Of a stretch of 64,000 nucleotides of DNA, positions 8,508 to 17,214 are shown piece after piece. Position numbers and translations under genes: made by a program. The stretch is from Streptomyces venezuelae. GTDB taxonomy: Bacteria > Actinomycetota > Actinomycetes > Streptomycetales > Streptomycetaceae. Position 1 is the stretch's first letter. Every line of letters begins with the position of its first letter. Below the pieces are notes generated by a model. That model searched no databases, was not told where the DNA came from, and worked only from the letters and a program-made list of their open reading frames with translations. The stretch spans positions 5,006,501 through 5,070,500 of the forward strand of contig NZ_CP029194.1 in the NCBI RefSeq assembly GCF_008642375.1, read 5' to 3'.

Positions 8508-9341
8508 GTGAGCGAGGAGACCCGCAGCGAGACGTACGCGGAACTGGCCTCCGTCGGCCCGTACGGCGTGCGCCCCGGCCACGCCCTGATCACCATGGTC
8601 GAACCGCACCCGGGCCATGAGTACGCGTACAACCGCTGGTACGAGGACGACCACTACTACGCCGGCGCCATGGCCATGCCCTGGATGTACGCGGGCCGCC
8701 GCTGGGTCGCCACCCGGGAGCTCCAGGAGCTGCGCCGCCCGGAGAAGTCCGCCGTCGCCCAGCCCGTCACCGCGGGCTGCTACCTCTCCACGTACTGGAT
8801 CACCGACGGCCGCTACGACGAGCACATGAAGTGGACCGTCGCCATCAACAAGCGGCTCAACCGCGACGCCCGCGTCCACCAGGACCGCACCCACGTCTTC
8901 ACGGCCTTCCAGGACCACGAGGCGACCGTGTACCGCGACGGGGCGGGCGGTCCGCGCGACTTCCACGCCCTCGACCACCCCTACGCCGGGCTGATCCTCC
9001 AGGTCGTCGACGCCGAGGGGCCCGGGGCGCGGGCGGAGCTGCTCGAACGGCTGCGCTCGCGGGAGCTGCCCGCGCGGCTGGCCGGCTCACCGGCGGCGAT
9101 GGTGACGGTCTTCCGTCCGACCCCGCTGCCCGGCGACCGCATGACGTACGTGAAGCAGGTGGAGGGCGTCGACACCCGGCTGACCCTGCTCTGGTTCCTG
9201 GAGCGGGACCCGCGCGACTGCTGGGTGGAGCACTTCGCGGATCTGGAGACCCTCGGGGGCACCGAGGGCCGGGTGGAGCTGGTGGCGCCGTTCGTTCCGA
9301 CGGTGCCGGGCACGGACCGGTACGTGGACGAACTGCGCTGA
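8508..9341 (+). CDS. conserved hypothetical protein, possibly a dimeric alpha/beta-barrel protein
   Basis: The GTG at 8508 follows an AAGGGG site by seven bases and gives 277 residues. The protein is soluble and rich in Trp, Tyr and His: it has NRWYEDDHYYAGAMAMPW near residue 45, and a second, weaker repeat-like half near residue 210 (TLLWFLERDPRDCW). The spacing of 'NRWYEDDHY' resembles the ferredoxin-like repeats of EthD/dimeric alpha-beta-barrel proteins, but I cannot name the family with certainty. Its divergence from an SDR behind a shared palindrome suggests both act on the same catabolic substrate. Confidence 0.65.
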   Translation: MSEETRSETYAELASVGPYGVRPGHALITMVEPHPGHEYAYNRWYEDDHYYAGAMAMPWMYAGRRWVATRELQELRRPEKSAVAQPVTAGCYLSTYWITDGRYDEHMKWTVAINKRLNRDARVHQDRTHVFTAFQDHEATVYRDGAGGPRDFHALDHPYAGLILQVVDAEGPGARAELLERLRSRELPARLAGSPAAMVTVFRPTPLPGDRMTYVKQVEGVDTRLTLLWFLERDPRDCWVEHFADLETLGGTEGRVELVAPFVPTVPGTDRYVDELR

Positions 9342-9427
9342 GGAAATAGCCGAGCCCCCTCGGCCAGGACGGCGGACTAGACGAGAGGGCTCTTCGGGTA
9401 CCGCAGCGAAGGCGGGAGCATCGGAGC

Positions 9428-9628
9428 TCAGAGGGCCCCGTTGCTCACCTCGCCGACGAACGCGTTCCACGAGCCCGGTCCGAAAGAGAGGGACGGGCCT
9501 TCGGGAGCCTTGGAGTCACGCACCGCGATGGACGCCACGACGGGGGACTTCACTTCGACGCAGGCGCCGTTCCCACCGGAGTAGGAAGACTTCGTCCACG
9601 TGTCCGTAGCACCCTGAAAAATCGCCAT
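9428..9628 (-). CDS. DUF397 domain protein
   Basis: A 66-residue protein with the DUF397 signature TWTKSSYSGGNGACVEV, then VAVRDSK-type and WNAFVGEV elements (here VRDSKAPEG and WNAFVGEVSNG). Streptomyces genomes encode many such proteins, nearly always beside an XRE regulator with a DUF5753 domain, as here (9810-10670). Members of these pairs act in developmental or secondary-metabolism regulation, for example the BldB-/WhiJ-like systems. Confidence 0.92.
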   Translation of the reverse strand: MAIFQGATDTWTKSSYSGGNGACVEVKSPVVASIAVRDSKAPEGPSLSFGPGSWNAFVGEVSNGAL

Positions 9629-9809
9629 TATGCTCAACTCCGGTTCTGCCCAGTGGGGGTGTCCTGCCGACGTTCTTGCCGGCGTGATCGACGCTACTCG
9701 CCGGCCCCGCCCTGCGGGACCGGCGTTCACCCGACCGGGTGGCATATTCCAACTGCGCTTCCGTGGGAGCGATCACGCGGTGTACGGTGCCTGGCCCACC
9801 CGCTCGCGA

Positions 9810-10670
9810 TCAGCCCTGAGCGTGCTTCTTGGCCATCTTCGCGATGAACTCACGGGTCTGCTCGACGTTCAGCGCCTGCGCCCTGAGGTGCTCGTACATG
9901 ACGCTGTACTTGCCGACGTCCTGGGCCTTCTCCAGATACAGGTCGCTCGTCACGCCCTCGATGTAGACGACGCTGGAGTCGGACGTGTCCGGGAACTCCA
10001 GGATCGAGTACTGGCCACTGATCCCGGGATGCGCACCCATCTCGAAGGGGATCACCTGCACGGTGACGTGCGGCAGGTGCGACTGCTCGATGAGGTGCTC
10101 CAGCTGCTGCACCATCAGCTGTCTGCTGCCGACGATCCGGTGCAGGGCGCCCTCGTCGATGACCGCCCACAGGCGCAGCGGACGCTCCTCGTCCCGGATG
10201 CGCTCCTGGCGGCGGGTGCGGACCGTGACGCGCTTGTCGATGTCCGCCGGTGTCGACTCGGGCATCGCGCCGGAGATCACGGCCTCCGCGTACGCGGGGG
10301 TCTGGAGCAGCCCGGGGATGATCTGTGACTCGTACATACGCAGACTCTCGGCGTCCGTCTCCAGGCCGATGTAGACGCTGTACGGGATGTCGCCGAAGGC
10401 GTGCCACCAGCCCTGCTGGCGCGAGTCCTTCGCCATCTGCATGAGCGAGTCGACCATGCGCTCGTCCTCGACCTCGTACACCCCGCAGAGGTCGCGCACA
10501 TCGCGCTGGCTGATGGAACGGCGGCCGTTCTCGAGGCGGCTGATCTTGGACTGGGAGACGAGAAGGCGCTCGGCGACCTGCTCGGCCGTCATGTTCTTCG
10601 CTTCTCGGAGCTTGCGCAGCTCCTGGCCCAATCGGCGTCGCCTGACGGTGGGGTTGACGTTGGACGCCAC
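9810..10670 (-). CDS. XRE-family helix-turn-helix regulator with DUF5753 domain
   Basis: The GTG at 10668-10670 follows a GGAGG site and gives 286 residues, typical of the family. Residues ~15-70 are a HTH_XRE domain (LGQELRKLREAKNMTAEQVA ... SQSKISRLENG), and the rest is the DUF5753 ligand-like domain with YESQIIPGLLQTPAYAEAV. It pairs with the DUF397 gene 180 bp downstream on the same strand. In this WhiJ-like family the HTH protein represses and the small partner is thought to relieve repression. Confidence 0.92.
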   Translation of the reverse strand: MASNVNPTVRRRRLGQELRKLREAKNMTAEQVAERLLVSQSKISRLENGRRSISQRDVRDLCGVYEVEDERMVDSLMQMAKDSRQQGWWHAFGDIPYSVYIGLETDAESLRMYESQIIPGLLQTPAYAEAVISGAMPESTPADIDKRVTVRTRRQERIRDEERPLRLWAVIDEGALHRIVGSRQLMVQQLEHLIEQSHLPHVTVQVIPFEMGAHPGISGQYSILEFPDTSDSSVVYIEGVTSDLYLEKAQDVGKYSVMYEHLRAQALNVEQTREFIAKMAKKHAQG

Positions 10671-10841
10671 GGAAACTGCACCTCCGGCTGCTGTCTGCCT
10701 GCGTAGCTGTGAGTATCTACCGCTTGGCAGACTGCCACCAAAGGCCGGGTGTGCGCTGGGAAACCGGCACAACGTACGTGTGCGGGGCGGTCGTGACGAC
10801 CGCCCCGCACACCTGTGCGGCTCCCGGTTGGCTCTCTTGGA

Positions 10842-11543
10842 TCAATGAACCGCCGCGCGGGCCATGCTGCCGCGTGGCTGCGCCGGTACGCCCGCGGCGG
10901 GCGCACGGCGCGGCTGTGCCGCCGCACCGTTCTGGACGTCCATCACGGCGTGTGCCACGAGGCCGCCCATCGGGTCGTGCCGGATCAGGTCGCGCAGTCG
11001 GGACCGCGACGACCGTCCTTCGTTGCCGGGGTACAGGTGCTTCCCGAGACCGACCGCGTGGGCCAGCGCGGCAAGCGCCGCGGTCCGCGGGTCCGGCGGT
11101 ACGCCGGTGCGGATCGCATTGTCCAGCCGGGAGCGGATCTCCCTGCTGATCGCCGTGTCCGTCGCCTGGTAGCGAGTCGTCGGCAACACCCCGCACATCT
11201 GGCCCTCCACGGCATGCACCATGCCGCATCGCTCCAGATGCGAGAGATACGTCTGACGGAGCCCCAGTCGGGGTCCGCCGATCCAGTGGACGGCCCGAAC
11301 CGGGCTGCCACGCCTGCGCAGCAGCTCCAGTGCGGAGTCCAAGGTCGGATCTCCGGTCGGCCGTGGCATCACCACGGCGATACGATCCCCGTCTGGGGCT
11401 ATCCGTCCTGCCAGAGCCAGCTCCACTAGCTGTGCTCCGGCCAGGCCGAGGTCGAGCGACTGCGGCTGCGCTGTGGTACCCGTGGTCGGGTCCAGAGCGA
11501 GCAGCAGAAGCTCCTCCGGAATAGTTCTGCGGCTCCTGCCCAT
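10842..11543 (-). CDS. GPP34 (GOLPH3/Vps74-like) family protein
   Basis: The 233-residue protein opens with RTIPEELLLLALDPTTG and continues with LDLGLAGAQLVELALAGRI, the signature start of the GPP34 fold. It ends in a Pro/Ala/Arg-rich tail. Eukaryotic GOLPH3 binds phosphatidylinositol-4-phosphate; bacterial members are abundant in Streptomyces and their function is unknown, with membrane association a reasonable inference. GGGGAGG precedes the ATG. A second GPP34 gene lies at the end of the RiPP operon (44736). Confidence 0.85.
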   Translation of the reverse strand: MGRSRRTIPEELLLLALDPTTGTTAQPQSLDLGLAGAQLVELALAGRIAPDGDRIAVVMPRPTGDPTLDSALELLRRRGSPVRAVHWIGGPRLGLRQTYLSHLERCGMVHAVEGQMCGVLPTTRYQATDTAISREIRSRLDNAIRTGVPPDPRTAALAALAHAVGLGKHLYPGNEGRSSRSRLRDLIRHDPMGGLVAHAVMDVQNGAAAQPRRAPAAGVPAQPRGSMARAAVH

Positions 11544-11726
11544 CCATGCCTCCCCGCGTGGATGAATGACAGGGTGACCCCTCTCACATTCATCTGTCGA
11601 GAGTGCCTGGGTGGTTCATCCGGGAACCAGTAGGTATGTCGTTCTCGTCTAGCACGGGGGCCAAGGGGTTCACACAGGACACTGGTACACGGTTCGGACG
11701 TACGCATGACGCATGGAGGAGGCACG

Positions 11727-14045
11727 GTGGCGGGCGAGTCCCCCGACAAGGCGGAGCAGCAGGGGTCGTCGGAGGAGACGGCGGCCTCGGGCGGCGGCGG
11801 CCGGGATCCTCGGCTCGCCGCGCTCCGTGAGGCAGATTCCGCGCCGTCGGAGTCTTCGTCGGATTCGTCGAATCCGTCGGGGTCGTCGGTTCAGGTGGAT
11901 CAGGCGACGGCCGTGTTCAGGACTCTGGCTCCCCGGACGTCGGAGGACGACGCACCAAAGCCTGCCGCGTCCGCGGAGAAGCCTGAGGGCGATCGGCTGA
12001 AGGCTGCTGTGGCGGCGTGGGTGGCTTCGGCGGACGACGAGGAGTCCGAGCCGGCGGCCGAGTCGTCGGTCGCGCCGGCAGCCGACGGCGCCGCCGAGGA
12101 CGCCGACGAGGACCTCACGGACGAGACGGTCGACGCGGAGCCCGCCGACGCGGAGCCCGCCGACGCGGAACCGGTCGCGGAGGCGGTCGCCGAGCCGGCC
12201 GACGAGCCCGTCGAGGACAAGGCGTCGGCCGAGTCCTGGTTCGCGGCGCGGAAGCCGAGCGAGACCGAGAAGGCGGAGAAGGCCGCGGAGGCCGAGAAGG
12301 CCGCCGCCGAGCCCGCCGCCGCGTCCGACGGCGATGACGAGCCCGCGACGGACGGCCCGGCGGCTGACGAGCCGACCACCGACGAGCCGGTCGATCAGCC
12401 GACCGCCATGTTCAAGATCGTCCGCCCGCCCGTGGCGCCCGCCGTGGACCAGCCGACGACCGCGCTGAAGCTCCCGCAGTCCCTGCGCGAGGACTACGAC
12501 AGCGAGCGCACGAGCACCTTCGTACCGCTGCGCGCGGACATCCCCGCCGAGCGGAAGGCCGAGCAGGCCCGGCAGGCCCAGGCGTCCCCCAAGGCGCCCG
12601 CGCCCGCCCCCAAGCCCGCCACCGGGGCCGCTGAGGCCTCCAAGGCACCCGCCGCCCCCACGGCCCCCAAGGCCTCCGGTGCGGCCGCGGAGGCCGCCCC
12701 CGTACCGCCGGCGTCCCTCGTCGAGGCCGAGCGCACCCGCCAGCAGCCGCTGCCGCCGCTGCCCCCGCTGGACCTGCTCGCGGAGCTGACGAACACCCCG
12801 CCGCCCAAGCCGACCGCCCTGCGGACGACCGCGCGCCGAGTGCGGATCTGGACGCCGCTGGTCGTGCTCCTGCTGATCGTCTTTGCGATCGTGCAGATGG
12901 TCCGGCCGCTGCCGGCGCCCACCCTGACCCTCTCCGCGTCGCCGACCTTCACCTTCGAGGGCGGCGAACTGCAGATGCCGTGGCCCAGCGAGGGCCAGGG
13001 CGCCGTCGAGGTCGAGGGCGTCGGTTCCATGGGGCAGTACGGCCCGCAGAAGCCGGCCCCGATCGCGAGCGTCACGAAGACGATGACCGCGTACGTGATC
13101 CTCCGCGACCACCCGCTCAAGGGGAGCCAGCAGGGCCCCGAGATCGAGATCGACCAGAAGGCCGCCGACCAGGGCAAGGCCGAGCACGAGTCGACGGCGC
13201 CGGTCCAGACGGGCCAGACGTACACGGAGAAGGAGCTCCTGCAGCTCCTCATGATCCCGTCCGCGAACAACGTGGCCCGGCTGCTCGCCCGCTGGGACGC
13301 CGGTTCGGAGGCCGCGTTCGTCGCGAAGATGAACGCCGCCGCGAAGGACCTGGGCATGACCCAGTCCACGTACACCGACCCGTCCGGTCTGCTCGACAGC
13401 ACCGTCTCGACCCCGCAGGACCAGCTGAAGCTGGCGAAGGCGGTCATGCAGTACGACGTGTTCCGCGAGATCGTGAACACGCCGAACGTGACGGTCGACG
13501 GCATCCCCGGCCGGATCGAGAACAACAACAGCAGCATCCTGCTCAAGCCGGGTGTGAGCGGCATCAAGACCGGCTCCTCCACCCCGGCGGGCGGCAACCT
13601 GCTCTGGTCGGCGAACACCGTCGTGGACGGTGAGACCCGCCGCATCCTGGGCATCGTGATGGGCGCGAAGGACGCGGACCAGCTCGGCAAGAAGCTGCAG
13701 CTCGCCATCGACAACAGCTACAAGCTGATCCAGCAGGCGCAGAAGGACGTCACCTCGGCCGTCGTGGTCCGCAAGGGCCAGGTCCTCGGTCACATCGACG
13801 ACGGCCTCGGCGGCCTGACCCCGGTCGTGGCGACCAAGGAGCTCAAGGCCATCGGCTGGCCGGGCCTCAAGGTGAAGCTGGAGCTCACGGACGGCGGCAA
13901 GGCCGTGCCGCACGCGGGCAAGGCGGGCGACGTGATCGGCCAGGTGTCCATCGGTACGGGCGTGGGCAAGGTCAGCGCACCGGTCGCCCTGGAGAAGGAC
14001 CTGGTGGAGCCGGGCTTCGACAGGAAGCTGACCCGCCTCGGCTGA
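11727..14045 (+). CDS. D-alanyl-D-alanine carboxypeptidase (peptidase S11) with long cytosolic N-terminal region
   Basis: I place the start at GTG 11727 because GGAGGAGG lies just upstream; an ATG at 11706 is the alternative. Residues 1-~370 are acidic, Ala/Pro/Glu-rich and contain three related boxes, VDQATAVFR, VDQPTAMFK and VDQPTTALK. A transmembrane helix (about 375-394) follows, then an extracellular S11 domain with the catalytic S448-V-T-K451, the SAN motif in PSANN and the KTG triad in GIKTGS. The enzyme trims the terminal D-Ala from peptidoglycan stem peptides outside the membrane. The repeated threonine boxes in the cytosolic tail could be Ser/Thr-kinase targets; that is inference. 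Confidence 0.92.
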   Translation: MAGESPDKAEQQGSSEETAASGGGGRDPRLAALREADSAPSESSSDSSNPSGSSVQVDQATAVFRTLAPRTSEDDAPKPAASAEKPEGDRLKAAVAAWVASADDEESEPAAESSVAPAADGAAEDADEDLTDETVDAEPADAEPADAEPVAEAVAEPADEPVEDKASAESWFAARKPSETEKAEKAAEAEKAAAEPAAASDGDDEPATDGPAADEPTTDEPVDQPTAMFKIVRPPVAPAVDQPTTALKLPQSLREDYDSERTSTFVPLRADIPAERKAEQARQAQASPKAPAPAPKPATGAAEASKAPAAPTAPKASGAAAEAAPVPPASLVEAERTRQQPLPPLPPLDLLAELTNTPPPKPTALRTTARRVRIWTPLVVLLLIVFAIVQMVRPLPAPTLTLSASPTFTFEGGELQMPWPSEGQGAVEVEGVGSMGQYGPQKPAPIASVTKTMTAYVILRDHPLKGSQQGPEIEIDQKAADQGKAEHESTAPVQTGQTYTEKELLQLLMIPSANNVARLLARWDAGSEAAFVAKMNAAAKDLGMTQSTYTDPSGLLDSTVSTPQDQLKLAKAVMQYDVFREIVNTPNVTVDGIPGRIENNNSSILLKPGVSGIKTGSSTPAGGNLLWSANTVVDGETRRILGIVMGAKDADQLGKKLQLAIDNSYKLIQQAQKDVTSAVVVRKGQVLGHIDDGLGGLTPVVATKELKAIGWPGLKVKLELTDGGKAVPHAGKAGDVIGQVSIGTGVGKVSAPVALEKDLVEPGFDRKLTRLG

Positions 14046-14065
14046 GCCGGGCAGTCATCCGCTCG

Positions 14066-14097
14066 GCCGGACGCCCCGGACCTCCGGGGCGTCCGGC
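14066..14097 (+). terminator. rho-independent-type hairpin after the carboxypeptidase gene
   Basis: Perfect 15-bp GC-rich arms (14066-14080 and 14083-14097) with a 2-nt loop start 20 bp after the stop codon. There is no long T-run, as is common in Streptomyces. Confidence 0.75.
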
Positions 14098-14152
14098 TGT
14101 TAGCGTTTCCGGGGGACGAGAAGCGAGACGGGCAGCAGGGGAAAGGGCAGCA

Positions 14153-16072
14153 GTGACCACCGCTGAGCCGACGCGCGCGGACCGCGCCGACGACCACACC
14201 GACGGCGAGGATCACACCGATGAAGCCGACAGAGCAGACCGCACCGATTCCCCCCGTGAATCGTCCCCCTCGTCCGCTCCTTCCCTCTCGCGAATAGTGC
14301 TCCCGTCCCAGCGCCCGGCCCCGGAGCCCGACAGGGAAGCCCCACCGTCGTCCGTGGCCCCGCGCCGCAAGCGCCGCTACACGGTCATGGCGGCCACGGG
14401 GGTCGCGGCCGTCACCCACATCCTCTGGTTCTTCTACTTCGCGAACAGCGGCGGGGACCTGGCAGCGCAGGACGCGTGGGCCGAGTTCGTCGGACGGCAC
14501 CCGGACTCCGCGTACAACCTCGCCTGGTACGGCGGGATGCACCCGGTCTCGTACAGCGTCGTCTCGCCGTACCTGATGTCGCTGCTCGGCGTGCGCAGCA
14601 CGATGATGGTCGCCGGGACGCTGTCGGCCGCGCTGACCGCGCTGATCCTGGTGCGCGTGCCCGCGGTGCGCAATCCGATGGCCTGCTCGCTCGCGGCCGT
14701 CTTCGCGTTCCTCTGCAACGCGCTCTCGGGCCGGGTGACCTTCGGCCTCGGCATGATGTTCGCGCTGGGCGCGGTCGCGGCCGTCTTCTGCTGGCCGCAC
14801 CGCTGGCGCCGCAAGCGCTGGGCCAAGGCGGCGGTGGCGGCCCCGCTCGCCGGCCTCGCGACCGCGTGCAGCCCGGTGGCCGGGCTGTTCCTCGGGGTGG
14901 CGGCGGCGGCGCTCTTCCTGAACAAACGACGCCCCGGCGCGTACGCCCTCGGCCTGGCCCCGGTGGCGGTCGTCGCCCTCTCGTCCTGGCTCTTCCCCTT
15001 CTCCGGTACGCAGCCGATGGCCTTCGGCTCGACGGCGCTGCCCCTGCTCTTCGGGGTGCTGACCTTCGTCCTCGTACCGAAGGACTGGCGCACGGTCCGC
15101 ACGGCCGCGGCGGTCTACACGATCGGCACGCTCCTCACCTGGCTGATCGACTCGCAGATCGGCTCGAACATCTCGCGGCTGCCGATGCTCTTCGCGGGCG
15201 TCGTGCTGCTCGCGGCCCTGCCGTACACGGCGCCGCGCTCGCGCCGCTGGTACGCGCTGGTGCTGGCCTTCGCCGGGCTGAACTTCTGGATCGGCTTCAA
15301 GGGCGTCGACGACGTCATCCGCACCGCCCCGGACGCCTCCTGGGCACGCGAGCTCGCGCCGCTGGTCAACCAGCTCCAGGTGCGGGACGCGGGCAAGGCG
15401 CGGGTCGAGGTCGTGCCGGCCTCCAGCCATCGCGAGTCGTCCGCGCTCAGCCCGTACATCAACCTGGCGAGGGGCTGGAACCGCCAGGCGGACATGGAGC
15501 GCAACCCGCTCTTCTACGACGACACCCTGAACGCCGTGAACTACGAGGACTGGCTCCACCGCTGGGCCGTCCACTACGTGGTCCTGCCCACCGGCGCCCC
15601 CGACTCGGGCGCCGAGCAGGAGGCGGAACTGATCGAGGACGGCCTGCCGTACCTGGAACAGGTCTGGTCGGACGAGAACTGGCGGCTGTACGCGGTCGAG
15701 AACCCGACCCCGCTCGCGGACGCACCCGCGGAGGTGCTGAGCGCGGAGGAGAACGAGGTCGTGATCCGCGTGGGCAGCCCCGGCCGGGTCCAGATCCGCG
15801 TCCCGTACTCGCCGTGGCTCGCGCTCATGGACGAGAACGGCGGCAAGATCGAGGCCCCGCAGGAGACCGAGGCCTCGAAGCTGGCCCGCGAGGAGTCGGA
15901 GACGGAGCTCGTGAAGGTCTTCGCCAACGAGGAGGGCTGCCTCTTCAAGGCGGAGGCGGACGCGGAGGGCGACGAGTGGACGGAACTGCTGGCCCCGAAG
16001 GCGGGCGTCTACCGCCTGGCGGCCCCGTACAAACTCTCCCGGGGCACGCCGTGCCCGGAGGAGCTCCGCTGA
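14153..16072 (+). CDS. polytopic membrane protein of unknown function
   Basis: The 639-residue protein has a charged, disordered N-terminus (~75 residues rich in Asp, Ser and Pro), a first helix at about residue 78, and roughly nine to eleven further hydrophobic segments up to about residue 390. A soluble C-terminal domain of ~250 residues follows. A helical core followed by a large extracytoplasmic domain resembles GT-C-type glycosyltransferases and related Streptomyces membrane proteins, but I see no definite catalytic motif. It follows the carboxypeptidase after a terminator, so a cell-envelope role is possible but not shown. Confidence 0.7.
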   Translation: MTTAEPTRADRADDHTDGEDHTDEADRADRTDSPRESSPSSAPSLSRIVLPSQRPAPEPDREAPPSSVAPRRKRRYTVMAATGVAAVTHILWFFYFANSGGDLAAQDAWAEFVGRHPDSAYNLAWYGGMHPVSYSVVSPYLMSLLGVRSTMMVAGTLSAALTALILVRVPAVRNPMACSLAAVFAFLCNALSGRVTFGLGMMFALGAVAAVFCWPHRWRRKRWAKAAVAAPLAGLATACSPVAGLFLGVAAAALFLNKRRPGAYALGLAPVAVVALSSWLFPFSGTQPMAFGSTALPLLFGVLTFVLVPKDWRTVRTAAAVYTIGTLLTWLIDSQIGSNISRLPMLFAGVVLLAALPYTAPRSRRWYALVLAFAGLNFWIGFKGVDDVIRTAPDASWARELAPLVNQLQVRDAGKARVEVVPASSHRESSALSPYINLARGWNRQADMERNPLFYDDTLNAVNYEDWLHRWAVHYVVLPTGAPDSGAEQEAELIEDGLPYLEQVWSDENWRLYAVENPTPLADAPAEVLSAEENEVVIRVGSPGRVQIRVPYSPWLALMDENGGKIEAPQETEASKLAREESETELVKVFANEEGCLFKAEADAEGDEWTELLAPKAGVYRLAAPYKLSRGTPCPEELR

Positions 16073-16075
16073 TCC

Positions 16076-16516
16076 TCAACTCCCGCCACTGATCGAGGCG
16101 AGCATCCGCCGCATCCCCGCGGCGTGCCCGCCGCTCCTGATGACGAGCACCCGGTAGACCCACCCGGCCACTCCGGGAAACGCGGCCCGGCTCACGGCCC
16201 GCAGCCGCGACCGCCCGTCGGCGAGCTCCTCGATCCGAAAGACCAGGGAGTACGAGGAGTACCGGTGCCGCCCCTCAAGGGCGAGCTCCCGCCCCGGCAC
16301 GGCCCGAACGACCCGGAACCCGGGAAAGAGGGCCCCCTCGGCCAACGGCCGGGGCCCACCGCCCTCCCGGGGCTCGGCCCCGACGACCCGCGCATAGGCC
16401 GCGAGCCACGGCCGCGCCAACGCCCGCTCCACCCCGCCCCGCACCCTCACCCACGCCTCGTCGGCCCCGAGCTCGACGATGACGGCATGCTCGTCGACGT
16501 ACGGCAGTGTCCCCAT
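16076..16516 (-). CDS. SRPBCC (START-like) family hypothetical protein
   Basis: A 146-residue soluble protein. It has the pattern of a ligand-binding START-like fold: an early VELGADEAWVRVR helix, a central GFRVV...ELALEGRHRYSSYSLVFRIEE beta series and a long C-terminal helix (VYRVLVIRSGGHAAGMRRML). The ATG at 16514-16516 is selected; a longer in-frame extension would read through the 7-bp tandem repeat. It converges on the membrane protein gene with a 3-bp gap. Function is unknown. Confidence 0.65.
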   Translation of the reverse strand: MGTLPYVDEHAVIVELGADEAWVRVRGGVERALARPWLAAYARVVGAEPREGGGPRPLAEGALFPGFRVVRAVPGRELALEGRHRYSSYSLVFRIEELADGRSRLRAVSRAAFPGVAGWVYRVLVIRSGGHAAGMRRMLASISGGS

Positions 16517-16532
16517 GAGGCGTAGTCTCCCC

Positions 16533-16560
16533 GATCCCCGATCCCCGATCCCCGATCCGC
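16533..16560. repeat. 7-bp tandem repeat (GATCCCC, about four copies)
   Basis: Three exact copies and one imperfect copy of GATCCCC lie just upstream of the START-like gene. A slippage-prone microsatellite near its promoter; no function is evident. Confidence 0.7.
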
Positions 16561-16573
16561 GCTCCGGATGCGA

Positions 16574-16609
16574 AGAGGCCCCGGCGTCCACAAGGACGAC
16601 GGGGCCTCT
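16574..16609. terminator. hairpin downstream of the original tRNA-Arg position
   Basis: Perfect 10-bp arms (AGAGGCCCCG at 16574-16583 and its complement at 16600-16609) with a 16-nt loop lie 16 bp outside the left att repeat. Before integration this would have terminated the minus-strand tRNA-Arg transcript. Confidence 0.65.
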
Positions 16610-16625
16610 GCCCTGCTACTCCACT

Positions 16626-16668
16626 GTGCCCCCGGCAGGATTCGAACCTGCGACACCCGCTTTAGGAG
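16626..16668 (-). repeat. left attachment repeat (attL), 3' fragment of tRNA-Arg
   Basis: 43 bp identical to 31945-31987. It covers the CCT anticodon loop, T-arm and acceptor 3' strand, on the minus strand. The bases beyond the discriminator read CAG rather than CCA, so the ancestral chromosomal gene lacked an encoded CCA. Left of 16626 is chromosome. Confidence 0.93.
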
Positions 16669-16748
16669 TTCGGTTGCGGGGTCCTGGCCGTGGGCGGGCT
16701 CCTGCTGGCGACTGCTGCGGACAGCCGGGGATGACTGTCGCCATCCAT

Positions 16749-16776
16749 CGCCGTTGATGTCAGCTGTGGATGTCAG
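16749..16776. promoter_or_regulatory. putative left integrase arm-type site
   Basis: A 28-bp stretch containing GTTGATGTCAG and TGGATGTCAG (starts 14 bp apart) is repeated with 26/28 identity at 31870-31897, just inside the other end of the element. Paired copies at both ends with the same internal spacing fit arm-type binding sites for the integrase or excisionase. Confidence 0.6.
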
Positions 16777-16797
16777 GGGTCCGAGGCACGTTGCACT

Positions 16798-17067
16798 TCA
16801 GGCGTCGTCCTGGAATCGCTCCAAGCCGTCCATTACGGCGTTATGGAAGCTGAGCTCGGCCGTGCGGCACGGCGCGGCAAAGAACATCTCCTGCGCCTCG
16901 GCGAGCCCACAACCGACGACCTGCATGGTGACCATGACGGCGTCCACCCCGTCGCAGCCGCGCTGTTTCAAGAGCTCTTGCAAGGCCGTACCGTCGCGGC
17001 TCTCGGACCAGACGGGCCGAGCTGCCTCGGCCATGCCGGTTATCCGGGTCCTTCGATCTGCGTCCAC
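16798..17067 (-). CDS. small AICE hypothetical protein
   Basis: An 89-residue protein from a GTG (17065-17067) preceded by GAGG at seven bases; TTG and internal ATG starts are also possible. It reads as a compact helical protein (LQELLKQRGCDGVDAVMVTM, then AEAQEMFFAAPCRTAE), resembling the helix-turn-helix-like shape of ribosomal L7/L12 C-terminal-type domains that recur in Streptomyces hypothetical proteins. It is the leftmost gene of the element and may be co-transcribed with the GntR gene upstream. Function unknown. Confidence 0.55.
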   Translation of the reverse strand: MDADRRTRITGMAEAARPVWSESRDGTALQELLKQRGCDGVDAVMVTMQVVGCGLAEAQEMFFAAPCRTAELSFHNAVMDGLERFQDDA

Positions 17068-17172
17068 GACGGTGCCTCGCAACGTCCATCAGGCATGCCT
17101 GGGCCTTCGGTTGGTACGGGCGCAAGCAACGGGAACTCCCGGTCGTCCGTCACTCGATCGCCCGTCTTTGCA

Positions 17173-17194
17173 GCACCGGGATTGCAGCCGGTGC
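17173..17194 (-). terminator. hairpin downstream of the GntR gene
   Basis: GCACCGG, an 8-nt loop and CCGGTGC lie 21 bp after the GntR stop codon on the minus strand. No T-run follows, so it is a weak candidate. Confidence 0.45.
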
Positions 17195-17214
17195 CGACGA
17201 TACTCCGGGCTTCC

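Noticed and set aside
11670..13913. A 747-codon minus-strand frame opposite the carboxypeptidase
   Set aside because: It mirrors the Ala/Glu/Pro-rich tail and the S11 domain on the plus strand; low-complexity Arg/Gly/Leu content and no ribosome site.
16626..16668. A tRNA gene at the left AICE end
   Set aside because: Only the 3' half of tRNA-Arg is present; there is no D-arm or acceptor 5' strand, so it is an att remnant.
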